Positions 1 to 9,587 are shown, counted from the stretch's first letter. The stretch: DNA of 64,000 nucleotides from Listeria cornellensis FSL F6-0969 (GCF_000525855.1 NZ_AODE01000013.1:124001-188000), one strand, 5' to 3'. Made by a program: numbers and translations. Notes: generated from the sequence alone by a model not told the origin.

Positions 1-2
1 TG

Positions 3-110
3 ATTTCACTCGAAGCGGGCACGGCAGAAGTGACGTATGACGATGGGAAAAAGGTACAAGATGCTATCGCGGAAGCCGTTGATGAAGCGGGTTATGAGGT
101 CGTTGTATAA
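3..110 (+). CDS. copZ: copper chaperone CopZ-like protein, C-terminal part
   Basis: The first 36 codons of the window in frame 3 read to a TAA at 108-110 and end in DEAGYEVVV, the typical last strand and helix of a heavy-metal-associated (HMA) ferredoxin-like domain of CopZ size. The N-terminal half, with the CxxC metal site, lies outside the window, so metal binding is inferred from family shape only. CopZ proteins carry Cu(I) to the CopA exporter in the cytoplasm. It is followed at once by a strong terminator, so it closes a unit that began upstream. The Listeria order copZ-ctpA supports the call. Confidence 0.7.
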   Translation: MSLEAGTAEVTYDDGKKVQDAIAEAVDEAGYEVVV

Positions 111-120
111 AGGGCGAGAG

Positions 121-177
121 GACGAGTCGAACTGGGAAGGCCGTAAAGCTGGATCAGATGGGCTCGTCTTTTTTTTT
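121..177 (+). terminator. Rho-independent terminator after copZ
   Basis: GACGAG (121-126) pairs with CTCGTC (163-168) and is followed by nine T. It separates copZ from ctpA. Confidence 0.75.
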
Positions 178-283
178 CAGGTAAAGCAACAAAAGCTACC
201 CATTCGGAGCAAAAGCTGATAGAATAAAGGAAAGTTATAAATATCATACTAGGATCTTTAGTGAGAAAGTGGTGAACATAGGA

Positions 284-1782
284 ATGGAACAAGGACCGAC
301 AAATCCAAATGAGCCGAAAAACGAAGAGAAGCAAGAGGTCACTCCACGAAAAGGCTTTATAAAAATGAAGATATTCCCATTTGTTATGCTGTTATTCGGT
401 TGTGTTTTTGCAACGGCTTTAGTAACGGCGCTCGTGATGTCTGTGGGCGGGGACAAACATGTCAAAGTGGCGATTCCTGAACGCAAGGAATTCACGAAGC
501 TTTACGATGTGTACGATGAGATTCAGAATAAATATTTTAAAGAGGTGAATACAGATAAGATGATGGAAGGCGCTATCAATGGATGGTAGCATCTCTTGGC
601 GACCCGTACTCCTCCTTTATGACGTCGAAGGAAGCAGAGGAATTTGATAATACGATTTCTTCTAGTTTTTCGGGCATTGGCGTAGAGATTCAGGAGAAAG
701 ATGGCTACATAACGGTGGTATCGCCGATTAAGAATTCTCCGGCAGAAGCGGCGGGCTTACGTCCTAATGACAAAATTATCGAAGTGGATGGCAAGTCGAT
801 TAAAGGCATTTCTTCCACAGAAGCAACGACAAAAATTCGCGGTAAAAAAGGAACGAGCGTCACGTTAACGATTTCGCGTCCTGGAACGGATAAACCGTTT
901 GATGTGAAAATTGTTCGCGATGAGATTCCGATTGAAACTGTATATGCAGAAATGGGCGCAGATAAAATTGCGACGATTCAAATTACCACTTTTTCAGAAA
1001 ATACGTATAGCGAACTTGAAAAAGCATTGAAAGATATGGAATCAAAAGGAATGAAAGGCTTAGTCATTGATTTGCGTGGTAATCCAGGTGGTTTACTCGA
1101 TCAAGCGGTAGATATTGCAAGTTTATTCCTACCAGACGGTAAAGTAATCGTTCAAGAGCAAGTGAAAGATGGCTCGAAACAGACGATTAAAGCAGATAGT
1201 AGTGCGCATGATGGCTATAAAGTCAAAGTTCCTGTTACGATGCTGATTGATGAAGGTAGCGCGAGTGCTTCTGAAATTTTGGCAGCGGCGGCGCGTGAAT
1301 CTGGTGGTATAAAACTAGTTGGCGCGAAATCGTTTGGTAAAGGTACGGTACAAACGGCGTTACCGCTAAGCGATGGCTCGTTGTTGAAATTAACGATTGC
1401 GAAATGGCTAACACCAGATGGCGAATGGATTCATGAAAAAGGTATCAAACCAGATGTGGCGGTGGCTCTACCAGCTTACGCGACGATGGCTATTCCAGAT
1501 GCATCTAAAACCTATAAAGAAGGCAGTTTTGGCGACGATGTGAAAACGATTGAAACCATGCTTGCCGCGCTTAAGTATAATGTTGGAAAAGTGGACGGCT
1601 TATTCGATGAGGATACAACAGATGGTGTGAAGGTGTTCCAAGAAGCGAGCAAGTTAAAAGTGGACGGTATCGTGACTGGTGCCACAACAGATGCTTTGAT
1701 TACGGCTATCCAAAAAGAACTCAAAGCCAATGATCCACAGGAGAAAAAAGCAGTGGAATTAGTGAAAGAACAATGGAAGTAA
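284..1782 (+). CDS. ctpA: C-terminal processing protease CtpA (S41), one frameshift
   Basis: Membrane-anchored S41 serine protease that trims C-termini of exported proteins. From the N-terminus: a charged cytosolic tail of about 30 residues, one transmembrane segment (IFPFVMLLFG onward), a PDZ domain (GIGVEIQEKDG to IIEVDGKSI), the S41 core with the serine in DEGSASASE and the lysine in KSFGKGT, and a C-terminal peptidoglycan-binding module (near VDGLFDEDTTDGV). The reading frame breaks at 578-585: the first part ends AINGW-stop and the second begins MVASLGDPYSSF. One missing G would give the family sequence AINGMVASLGDPYSSF. I start at ATG 284; an in-frame GTG at 269 has no better ribosome site. 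It is followed 12 bases later by marR with a good GGAGG, so the two are probably cotranscribed. Confidence 0.85.
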
Positions 1783-1794
1783 GGAGGGCTTTAC

Positions 1795-2202
1795 ATGGAT
1801 AATTTTCTTGAAATCGAAACATCTGTGAAGCGGGTTTTTAATAGTTTTCGCCATGAAGTAGATGGCATTTTAGATCGGAAGCTGACAGGCGGCGAATTTC
1901 GGGTGCTTAGTCTCATTTCGAGCGGGGTAAATCGTACGACGGATTTATCGAAGAAGCTAGACGTCTCAGCAAGTCACATCACAGCGATTACAGATTCCTT
2001 AGTTGCGAATAATTTCATTACACGACACCGCTCCGAAGTAGACCGCCGCATTGTGGTGTTAGAACTAACCGAAGAAGCTAAAGACTTTGTAGCCTCGATT
2101 GAGCAGAAGAAAAAAGAAATGATCGTCCGCCGTTTCTCGGTTTTTACAGAAGAAGAACGCGAGCAGTTTCAGGAGTTACTGAAGAAGTTAGCGGAAAACT
2201 GA
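1795..2202 (+). CDS. MarR-family winged-helix regulator
   Basis: 135 residues, the usual MarR length, with the helix-turn-helix region NRTTDLSKKLDVSASHITAI followed by the wing (NNFITRHRSEVDRRIVVLELT), including the conserved DRR. It acts as a dimeric DNA-binding repressor; ligand and targets cannot be read from the sequence. Start ATG 1795 has GGAGG 8 bases upstream (1783-1787). It sits directly after ctpA, and its stop codon is immediately followed by copy A of the structured repeat, which is unusual and leaves no classical terminator until 2609. Confidence 0.88.
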   Translation: MDNFLEIETSVKRVFNSFRHEVDGILDRKLTGGEFRVLSLISSGVNRTTDLSKKLDVSASHITAITDSLVANNFITRHRSEVDRRIVVLELTEEAKDFVASIEQKKKEMIVRRFSVFTEEEREQFQELLKKLAEN

Positions 2203-2473
2203 AAAGCTGAAAGAGCCCGTTTAGCCTCGACAGAACGCAAGGAACGAATGCTCACTCTGTTCGCACTCGTGTTGAGGCTCTAAATCGGCAAGTGATGCCT
2301 CATAAGTGCCACAACATAGGAGGGCGCAGTGAAAACCCGCCCCTGGTTTTTGCGGAGGCCACGAAAATTTCGAGAGGCTGGCCAAAAAGAAGGCAGTTTC
2401 ACTACATTTAACTGCATATTGAGGCTCTAAAAAAGCAAACGACGCTTTTCAAGAACCATAACAAAGCTAGCCC
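2203..2473 (+). repeat. structured intergenic repeat, copy A (core split by a hairpin module)
   Basis: Starts at the base after the marR stop codon. The left arm (2205-2235, AGCTGAAAGAGCC then AGCCTCG) and the right core (2320-2382) match copies B, C and D, but between them sits an 80-base satellite (2237-2318: GGAACGAATGCTCAC... then the TTGAGGCTCT hairpin). AGCCTC (2223-2228) still pairs with GAGGCT (2374-2379). The apical hairpin is GTGAAAACC (2329-2337) with GGTTTTTGC (2345-2353). A second satellite (2384-2473) is almost the same as 57151-57241 and holds another TTGAGGCTCT hairpin. Confidence 0.85.
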
Positions 2474-2600
2474 GACCAAGGAGTTAGCGCCAGATGAACG
2501 CCGAGTTAGAAGTAACGGAAAAGCAATGAGCAGTAATGGCGTGACTCCCCGTTATCTTCAAGGTACGTCGATGGAACTAACGCTCTGAAAAACAAAATAA
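2474..2600. other. further inverted-repeat structure downstream of copy A
   Basis: No open frame of note. GTTAG (2505-2509) can pair with CTAAC (2577-2581) and, inside it, TAACGG (2513-2518) with CCGTTA (2549-2554), giving a nested stem. I see no second copy in this window, so it may be unique sequence or another module of the repeat family. Confidence 0.4.
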
Positions 2601-2608
2601 GTTTCCTG

Positions 2609-2655
2609 GATGAGAACCAATCTTTCTAACGAGAGCCTGGTTCCCATCTTTTTTT
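2609..2655 (+). terminator. terminator ending the ctpA-marR unit
   Basis: GATGAGAACCA pairs with TGGTTCCCATC (one mismatch) across a 20-base loop and is followed by T7. Confidence 0.8.
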
Positions 2656-2670
2656 GCGTCAAAATCCGCC

Positions 2671-2724
2671 TTTACAAACCAAATAAAATAGGCTATACTA
2701 ATCATAAAGTTGCGCAAAGGAAAC
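2671..2724 (+). promoter_or_regulatory. mnt promoter with MntR-like operator
   Basis: TTTACA (2671-2676), 17-base spacer, TATACT (2694-2699). Just downstream, TTGCGCAAAGGAAAC (2710-2724) resembles the Bacillus MntR box as I remember it (TTTGCCTTAAGGAAAC), keeping TTGC and AAGGAAAC. Its place around +3 to +17 fits repression by manganese-loaded MntR. The sites are seen; the regulator is inferred. Confidence 0.6.
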
Positions 2725-2771
2725 ATTTTTGTTTGCGGCTAAAATAATCTGTCAGAAACAAGGTGATACCA

Positions 2772-3492
2772 ATGCTAGTCGAAAATCTATCCATTTCATA
2801 CGGTCAAAAACGTGTCGTGGAGAACATCTCCCTTCAAATATCGCCAGGAAAAATGACAGGAATCATCGGACCAAATGGCGCAGGAAAATCAACATTTCTA
2901 AAAGGATTAATTAACCTAATCCCATGCGAATCAGGTATGGTAACTTGGGAAGGACTCCCTATCGAGGCTATACGTGGCAAAATCGCTTACGTTCCTCAAA
3001 GAAATACGGTGGACTTAACATTCCCAATCACAGTGCAGGACACCGTTCTCATCGGTACCTATCCGAAACTCGGACTTATCAAACTCCCAAGAAAAAAAGA
3101 ACGCGAAATTGCACGCACAGCATTAAAACAAGTGGAAATGCTAGATTTTGCAAAACGCCAAATTGGTGAACTTTCAGGCGGTCAATTGCAACGAATATTC
3201 ATTGCGAGAGCTCTTGCACAACAGGCGGATATTTTTCTACTGGATGAACCGTTTGTTGGAATTGATATGACAAGTGAAGTACTGATTGTCGAAGTATTGC
3301 AAAAATTGCGAGATGCAGGCAAAACAATCATCGTCGTCCACCATGATTTTCACAAGGTAGCGCGGTATTTTGATGATGTTATTCTACTGAATCAAAAACT
3401 AATGGCACATGGCGAGACAGAAGCAACATTTACAGAAGCGAATATTTTAAAAAACATACGGACAAGGATTCGGATGGGGAGGTGCTCGGTGA
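2772..3492 (+). CDS. mntB: manganese-type ABC transporter ATPase, one frameshift near the 3' end
   Basis: ABC ATPase powering metal import with the next two genes. Walker A GPNGAGKST, signature LSGGQLQR and Walker B FLLDEP are present in order. As written, the frame runs straight into the permease and looks like a fusion. Removing one A from the six at 3449-3454 gives the family ending LKTYGQGFGWGGAR-stop at 3490-3492, with TGA overlapping the permease ATG (TGATG), a normal translational coupling. I start at ATG 2772 with AAGGTG at 2760-2765; an upstream GTG at 2763 is too close to that site. Confidence 0.85.
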
Positions 3493-4332
3493 TGTTATTT
3501 TTAGAAGGTTTGATGCACTATGAATTTTTGCAAAAGGCGTTGTTGACTTCGGTCATTGTTGGCGTTGTTTCTGGCGTGATTGGTAGCTTCATTATTTTGC
3601 GAGGCATGTCGTTGATGGGGGACGCGATTTCTCATGCTGTCTTGCCGGGAGTCGCGATTTCATATATATTAGGCATCAATTTTTTTTCTGGGGGCGACGG
3701 CTTTTGGTGTTGTTGCGGCACTCGGAATCGGTTTTGTGAATCAAAATAGTCGGATTAAAAATGATACGGCGATTGGCATTGTGTTTAGTTCGTTTTTCGC
3801 ACTCGGGATTATTATGATTTCGCTGGCGCAGAGTTCAACTGATTTATATCATATTTTGTTCGGAAATGTGTTGGCGGTTCGGAGTAGTGATATGTGGATG
3901 ACGTTTGGGATCGGCGCGCTAGTTATTTTGCTGGTGGGGCTGTTTTATAAGGAATTGTTGGTTAGTTCGTTTGATCCGACGATGGCAGAAAGTTATGGCT
4001 TAAAAGTGCGGACGTTGCATTATTTCCTGATGACGTTGCTGACGCTTGTGACGGTTGCATCACTACAAACTGTGGGAATTATTCTTGTTGTAGCTATGTT
4101 GATTACACCTGCTGCGACGGCGTACTTGTTGACGAATCGACTGTCTATCATGTTGTTTTTGGCGGCAGGATTCGGGGCGGTGAGCGCGATTATAGGTCTG
4201 TATTTTAGCTATATTTACAATCTTGCATCGGGAGCATCGATCGTGCTCGCAGCGACAGCGTTATTTATTATCGTATTTTTATTCTCACCGAAACAAGGAC
4301 TTATTTTTGGAAGAAGGAGCGTGAAACAATGA
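3492..4332 (+). CDS. mntC: manganese-type ABC transporter permease, one frameshift
   Basis: ABC-3 family membrane subunit with about eight or nine hydrophobic segments. The first part ([12 protein letters not shown] to SYILGINFF) and the second ([25 protein letters not shown] to the stop) are in different frames; removing one T from the eight at 3680-3687 joins them as [21 protein letters not shown]. The motif [10 protein letters not shown] is the usual cytoplasmic coupling region of Mn/Zn permeases. Its 3' end overlaps the next gene by 4 bases (ATGA). Confidence 0.85.
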
Positions 4333-5238
4333 AGAAAACGGTTTTAGCGGGTATGATCGGGTTGTGCGTTTTTTTACTCGCGGCATGTGGCGGGAACGAG
4401 AAGAAGGCGGACGCGGATAAATTGCAAGTGGTGACGACGTATTCGATTTTGTACGATATTGTGAAGCAGGTCGGCGGCGAAAAAATTGATCTGTATAGCA
4501 TTGTGCCAACTGGGACGGACCCGCATGAGTATGATCCGTTGCCGAAAGATGTGCAAAAAATGGTGGACGCGGATTTGGTTTTTAATAACGGGCTGAACTT
4601 GGAGACGGGAAATGGGTGGTTTGATCGATTGATGGCTTCTTCTGGTCAAAAAGAGGCGATAGCGCTTAGTGAAGGTGTGGCGCCGAAGTTTTTGACGGCG
4701 AAAGGGAAGGAAAGCGAGACTGATCCTCATGCTTGGTTGGATTTGCAAAATGGTATCAAGTACGTGGAAAATGCACGGGATACATTGGTGAAAAAAGACC
4801 CGGATAATGCGGATTATTATAAGGATCGCGCCGAGAAATATATTGCAAAGTTAAGCGCACTCGACAAAGAAGCGAAGACGAAATTTGCAGATTTGAAGCA
4901 TAAGACACTGGTAACGAGTGAGGGCGCGTTTAAATATTTTGGCGCGGCATATGGATTGGATGCGGCTTATATATGGGAAATAAATACGGAAAATCAAGGC
5001 ACACCAGATCAGATGAAGCAGATTATTGAGACGATTCGCACGAAGAAAGTACCGGTTTTATTCGTGGAAACGAGTGTCGATCCGCGTAGCATGGAGAGTG
5101 TGTCGAGCGAAACAGATGTGCCGATTTCAGCTAAACTTTTCACAGATTCTACCGCGAAAAAAAGGAAAAACGGGAGATTCGTACTTGGAAATGATGCGTT
5201 GGAATGTAGATAAGATTCATGAGGGCTTGAAAAAGTGA
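4329..5238 (+). CDS. mntA: manganese-binding lipoprotein (PsaA/LpeA type), one frameshift near the end
   Basis: Cluster A-I solute-binding lipoprotein: signal peptide with lipobox LLAAC, then the four metal ligands expected for PsaA-like proteins, His in GTDPHEY, His in ETDPHAW, Glu in VTSEGAF and Asp in ETSVDPRS. Glu at the third position, rather than His, and the lack of a His-rich loop favour Mn over Zn; this is family knowledge. The printed frame ends in [12 protein letters not shown]. Removing one A from the seven at 5157-5163 restores [23 protein letters not shown] and a stop at 5238, the usual C-terminus. In L. monocytogenes the ortholog is known as LpeA. Confidence 0.87.
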
Positions 5239-5241
5239 GAA

Positions 5242-5291
5242 AAGGAATGTGATGCATCGCTATACCGGCGAGGTCATCACATTCCTTTTTT
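5242..5291. terminator. bidirectional terminator between mntA and the MATE gene
   Basis: AAGGAATGTGATG pairs with CATCACATTCCTT, followed by a T run on the plus strand; the A run before the stem serves the minus strand. Confidence 0.8.
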
Positions 5292-6639
5292 ATGCTTGCA
5301 TTAATTTTCGTTCTGTAAAACGGACTCGAATGGATAGGATAATCGCGGCAATAAAAAGTCCTGCGCTGAGTCCAATCCAAAATCCAAATGGTCCGAGGTT
5401 CGTATAAGATAGAATCAATCCAAGTGGCAGTCCAATCACCCAATAAGAAATAAAGGCAACGACCGAGGTCACCATTACATCTTTATATCCGCGGAGTGCC
5501 CCAAGAACCGGTGACAATAGCGCATCAGCGAATTGGAAAAGAATAGCATAGATCAAGAAATGCGTAATCAAGTCTGCGAGTTTAGGGTCGGAGGTATAAA
5601 GAAAGGCGATTTGGTCAAGGAATACGAGCAACAGTATACCGTTCAAAACCCCGATAGAAATGGCAGAAATCATCCCAATATGGCGGTACTTCCTAGCGTC
5701 CACAATACGCTTTGCTCCCGTCTCGAACCCGACTAATATCGTCAATGCGGCTGCGATGCTAAGCGGAAAGGCGTACAGCAATGTCGGCACGCTTATCGCG
5801 GATTGGTGCGCTGCAATGGTATCCGTCCCGAAACGTCCCATAAACACCGTCACTGCGGAGAAAATACTAACTTCAAAAAGAATCGTCAAACCGTTCGGCA
5901 CGCCAAGTTTGATAATTTCCCGTATTTTCCCCCAATCCAATTTCGCGAATCCAGAAAAAATGTGATAATCGCGCAATCGTTTTTGACTTTGAATCAAAAT
6001 AATCGTTACAAGCAACACGACCCAGTACGTAATTCCAGTCGCCAAGCCACTTCCGGCGCCACCCATTTCAGGAAAGCCCCAATTACCGAAAATCAATAAA
6101 TAGTTCAAGAAAATATTCACTGGTACCGTAATCAACGTAATCATCATCGTGACCCGCGTCAGCCCAAGCGAATCAATAAACGCCCGCAAAACGGAATAAA
6201 AAAAAGAAGGCTGGTATCCCGAAACAAATCCCGTTCAAAAAAATGTTTTGCAATATCTGCAACAGCTGGTTCAAGTCCCATTGCGCTCAAAATCGAAGGC
6301 ACAAATAAAAAAATTAAGCGCTAATAATAAGACGGCGAGTCCAACCGCGATATAAAGTCCATTGCTCACGGTTCGCTTAATATCATGACCTTCCCCACGG
6401 CCAATCAATTGTGAAATAATCGGTGTCACCGCCATCAATAACCCAGATAAACTAGCGTTAAAAGGCCCCCATAAGGAGTTCCCGATAGCCGTTCCAGCGA
6501 GTGCTTCATTGGAATAATGCCCAGACATCATTGTATCGATTAAAGCCATCGAAAACAGCATCAATTGCGAGATAACAACAGGCGTGAAAATAACTAAAAA
6601 TTGGCGCCATTTCTCACTGCGCGTAAATGTTTGTTCCAA
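5290..6639 (-). CDS. MATE-family multidrug/Na+ antiporter, three frameshifts
   Basis: MatE exporter with about twelve membrane segments, read from 6639 down to 5290. The N-terminal piece (MSGHYSNEALAGTAIGNS) and the C-terminal piece (RAFIDSLGLTRVTMMITLI) are both classic. Between them the frame breaks three times; removing one base from each of the A runs at 6307-6313 (7), 6237-6243 (7) and 6198-6205 (8) gives a continuous protein reading VPSILSAMGLEPAVADIAKHFLNG and AFFFYSVLRAFID. I prefer the TTG start at 6639 because AAAGGGGAG lies 7 bases upstream; the GTG at 6669 has no such site. In Listeria a gene of this type lies between mntABC and the purine permease. Confidence 0.82.
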
Positions 6640-6772
6640 AATGGAGCTCCCCTTTCTCTTTTTAAACACTTCAACACCCGATTATAGCATAGGAAATAGG
6701 GCGCCGTCACGGAAACATGGAGGTCTTTTTTTTCTAATAGAAAGTAAAGCTCTATGCGAATTCGCTTGCGTC

Positions 6773-6845
6773 TGTTATAATAAGGGTTCGTGGTAGGGGC
6801 GAGACTCTACGGGTTGGGAGAGGGATAATTGAATAAAGAGGAATT
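6773..6845 (+). promoter_or_regulatory. extended -10 promoter and G-rich leader of the purine permease
   Basis: TG-n-TATAAT (6773-6781) with no clear -35. The leader of about 60 bases holds GTAG...CTAC (6792-6810) and CTCT...AGAG pairings. I could not match it to a purine riboswitch core, so any regulatory role is open. Confidence 0.45.
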
Positions 6846-6848
6846 ATG

Positions 6849-8132
6849 ATGCAAAAATTCTTGGACAAAATCTTTCAATTGAAAGCGCATCGGACATCAG
6901 TTCGAACAGAAGCTTTAGCTGGAATGATAGGTTTCTTCACCGTTGTCTACATTATTGTTGTCAATAGTTCGATTTTGGCAGAAGCGGGTGTACCGTATCA
7001 AGGCGCCATTCTTGCGACGATTTCCATCTCGGTCGTAGGTTGTTTGGTGATGGGTTTTTGGGCAAATGCACCGCTTATTTTGATGCCAGGAATGGGAATC
7101 AACGCGCTGTTTGCGTACAATTTCGTGCAGACGCTCGGATTGTCATGGCAGCAAGCATTAGCAGTCGTTGTTGTCAGTGGTTTTTTATTCATGATCTTAG
7201 CATTTACGCCATTAGCTAGAAAGTTGAACGACACGATTCCGCTTATGTTGAAACAGGGAATCACGGTCGGTTTAGGGCTGTTTTTGGTGTTGCTAGGTCT
7301 TGAAAAAGGACAGATCGTTACGCGCGGAGAACATTCGATTTTAGCGTTTGGTGATATGCATGATCCATTTGTGCTGGCCACGCTGATTACGCTTGTACTC
7401 ACAATGATTTTGCTAGTCAGAAAAGTACCTGGAGCCTTTTTGTGGAGTCTTGTGATTGGAACGATTGTGAGTGTCTTTTTCGGAGTTCACGGCGAGGTTT
7501 CTAAGGACTCACTTAGTTTGGCACCATGGAAAGATGTTCTTTTTCAGGCTGATTTCACGGGTGTGAGCCAAATAGCGTTCTGGACAAGTGTCTTCTCGCT
7601 GACGATGGTACTCGTATTTGAAACGGTAGGCTTAACGCACGGTCAAATGAAACAACTAGACCAAACGGAGAAATTGCCACGCGTGCTACAAGCAAGTAGT
7701 TTTACAGCTTTCTTGTCAGGATTATTTGGCACAAGCCCAACGATTTCGGCATTAGAAAGTGGTTCGATGTCGGCAAGTGGGGCGCGGACAGGTCTGGCAT
7801 CTGTAACGGTTGCCATCTTTTTCTTCGGATCGCTCGTATTAATGCCGTATATTTCTTTTATTCCAAACAGCGCAATTGCTCCGATTTTAATCGTTATCGG
7901 GATTTCAATGTTACAAGAAATAAAAGAGATGGACTTTGGAAACGCGGCCGACACATTTGCAGCACTATTAATCGTCATTATTATCCCATTCTCGTACAGT
8001 ATCGCCGACGGAATCGCAGTCGGATTTATCGCATACCCGATTTTGAGACTATTCTCAAAAAATCGCACGCGTACACCGATACTCATGTATATCATTGCCG
8101 CGCTATTTTTGATACAATTTATCGTGCAGTGA
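6849..8132 (+). CDS. AzgA-type guanine/hypoxanthine permease (NCS2)
   Basis: About 427 residues and 12 or more hydrophobic segments. The N-terminus LAGMIGFFTVVYIIVVNSSILAEAGVP and the region LFGTSPTISALESGS are hallmarks of the AzgA branch (PbuG/PbuO), which imports guanine and hypoxanthine by H+ symport; substrate choice between purines cannot be settled here. Two adjacent ATGs (6846, 6849); the second is spaced better from AAAGAGGAA. A perfect stem-loop lies between its stop codon and lspA. Confidence 0.85.
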   Translation: MQKFLDKIFQLKAHRTSVRTEALAGMIGFFTVVYIIVVNSSILAEAGVPYQGAILATISISVVGCLVMGFWANAPLILMPGMGINALFAYNFVQTLGLSWQQALAVVVVSGFLFMILAFTPLARKLNDTIPLMLKQGITVGLGLFLVLLGLEKGQIVTRGEHSILAFGDMHDPFVLATLITLVLTMILLVRKVPGAFLWSLVIGTIVSVFFGVHGEVSKDSLSLAPWKDVLFQADFTGVSQIAFWTSVFSLTMVLVFETVGLTHGQMKQLDQTEKLPRVLQASSFTAFLSGLFGTSPTISALESGSMSASGARTGLASVTVAIFFFGSLVLMPYISFIPNSAIAPILIVIGISMLQEIKEMDFGNAADTFAALLIVIIIPFSYSIADGIAVGFIAYPILRLFSKNRTRTPILMYIIAALFLIQFIVQ

Positions 8133-8144
8133 TACAGTGTAGTC

Positions 8145-8170
8145 TGGGCCTAGAAAGCGTTCTGGGTCCA
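8145..8170 (+). other. perfect intercistronic stem-loop
   Basis: TGGGCCTAGAA, loop AGCG, TTCTGGGTCCA: eleven paired positions (two of them G-U). There is no T run after it, so it is not a standard terminator. It lies 13 bases after the purine permease stop and before the lspA ribosome site; it could be an RNA-processing or stability hairpin. Confidence 0.6.
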
Positions 8171-8206
8171 GGTTATCTACATAAACCAAGGAAAAGAGGA
8201 ATCCAT

Positions 8207-8677
8207 GTGATCTATTATTATCTTATTGCACTTGTTATTATCGTGATTGACCAGTTCACCAAATGGCTTGTCGTGCAAAATTTAGACCTAAGGGAAGTTG
8301 TGGAAATCATTCCAGGTTTTCTGAACATCACATCGCATCGCAATTCAGGTGCTGCTTGGGGTGTTTTGGAAGGGAAGATGTGGTTTTTCTATCTGATTAC
8401 ACTCGTTGTTATCGGCGTATTGATTTATTTCATGCAACGTTACGCGAAAAATAGTAAACTTTTAGGTGTAAGTTTAGCCCTTGTTTTAGGTGGCGCGATT
8501 GGGAATTTTATCGATCGTCTGCTCCATCAAGAAGTGGTTGACTTTGTACAAACAATTTGGGGAAATTATTACTTCCCAATTTTTAACGTCGCGGATGCAA
8601 GTCTGACGATAGGCGTGATTTTACTCATTGTCTACGTGTTCTTGGATGATCGCAAATCGAAAGGAACGAAAAAATGA
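8207..8677 (+). CDS. lspA: lipoprotein signal peptidase LspA
   Basis: Signal peptidase II, which cleaves prolipoproteins before the lipid-modified cysteine. Four membrane segments and the conserved blocks IDQFTKWLV, NSGAAWG, GNFIDRL and FNVADASLTIG, which include the catalytic aspartates, are present. I choose GTG 8207 (VIYYYLIAL), with AGAGGA 6 bases upstream, giving 156 residues, the normal length; the frame extends upstream without a plausible signal. The stop overlaps the rluD start by 4 bases. Several lipoproteins in this window (mntA, the sugar SBP, two small ones) would be its substrates. Confidence 0.94.
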   Translation: MIYYYLIALVIIVIDQFTKWLVVQNLDLREVVEIIPGFLNITSHRNSGAAWGVLEGKMWFFYLITLVVIGVLIYFMQRYAKNSKLLGVSLALVLGGAIGNFIDRLLHQEVVDFVQTIWGNYYFPIFNVADASLTIGVILLIVYVFLDDRKSKGTKK

Positions 8678-9576
8678 CGCAAAATATCGTAATTATTCCG
8701 GAAAAACTAAATCACGAACGCTTGGACAAAGGTCTCGCAGAACTATTGGGAATGACGCGTTCGGGCATCCAGACATTGCTAAAAGACGACGCAATTCTAG
8801 TCAATGGCGAGAAAACAAAAGCGAATTACAAATGTAAAACGGGCGATGAAATCACGTATATCGTTCGAGAACCAGAAGAGTTAGATATTCTAGCTGAAGA
8901 CATTCCGCTTGATATTTATTATGAAGATAAAGATGTGCTTGTTGTGAATAAACCTCAAGGCATGGTGGTACATCCATCTGCTGGTCATACATCCGGAACA
9001 CTAGTGAACGCCTTGCTATTTCACTGTGACGATCTTTCCGGCATTAACGGCAAAATTCGTCCTGGTATTGTGCATCGTATTGACAAAGATACATCAGGTC
9101 TCCTGATGGTCGCAAAAAACGACAAAGCGCACGAATCTTTGGCGGAGCAGCTATACGATAAAACAAGTGACCGAGAGTATATAGCGCTTGTGCATGGCGT
9201 TATCAAGCATCAAAAAGGCACGATTGACGCTCCAATTGGTCGTTCTAAAGAAGATCGCCAAAAAATGGGTATCGTGAATGATGGAAAAGAGTCGCGTACG
9301 CATTTTGAAGTGTTGGAGCGATTTAAGGGTTACACGCTGATTAAATGCCGTTTAGAGACTGGCCGGACACATCAGATTCGCGTACACATGAAATATATCG
9401 GACATCCACTTGCTGGCGATCCGAAATATGGCTTGAAGAACACGATTAAAGGTGAGGGTCAATTTTTACACGCGTCAGAGCTTGGATTTACACATCCGAC
9501 AACACAAGAGAGAATGAAATTTGAAGCACCGTTACCAGCGAATTTCCAGGAAGCTTTGGAAAATCTGAGAGAATGA
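8674..9576 (+). CDS. rluD: 23S rRNA pseudouridine synthase, RluD family
   Basis: 300 residues: an N-terminal S4 RNA-binding domain (about residues 12-75), then the catalytic RluA/RluD domain with the motif HRIDKDTSGLLMVAK, whose Asp is the catalytic residue. It converts uridines of large-subunit rRNA helix 69 or related sites; the exact site is not visible. It overlaps lspA by ATGA and is cotranscribed with it, as in other Firmicutes. Confidence 0.92.
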   Translation: MTQNIVIIPEKLNHERLDKGLAELLGMTRSGIQTLLKDDAILVNGEKTKANYKCKTGDEITYIVREPEELDILAEDIPLDIYYEDKDVLVVNKPQGMVVHPSAGHTSGTLVNALLFHCDDLSGINGKIRPGIVHRIDKDTSGLLMVAKNDKAHESLAEQLYDKTSDREYIALVHGVIKHQKGTIDAPIGRSKEDRQKMGIVNDGKESRTHFEVLERFKGYTLIKCRLETGRTHQIRVHMKYIGHPLAGDPKYGLKNTIKGEGQFLHASELGFTHPTTQERMKFEAPLPANFQEALENLRE

Positions 9577-9587
9577 AGTTGTTGAGG

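Noticed and set aside
2203-2400. Repeat core as a T-box, OMEGA RNA or small ribozyme
   Set aside because: No T-box sequence (GGTGGNACCGCG type), no nearby TnpB/IscB gene, and no hammerhead (CTGATGA...GAAA) or twister core that I can place.
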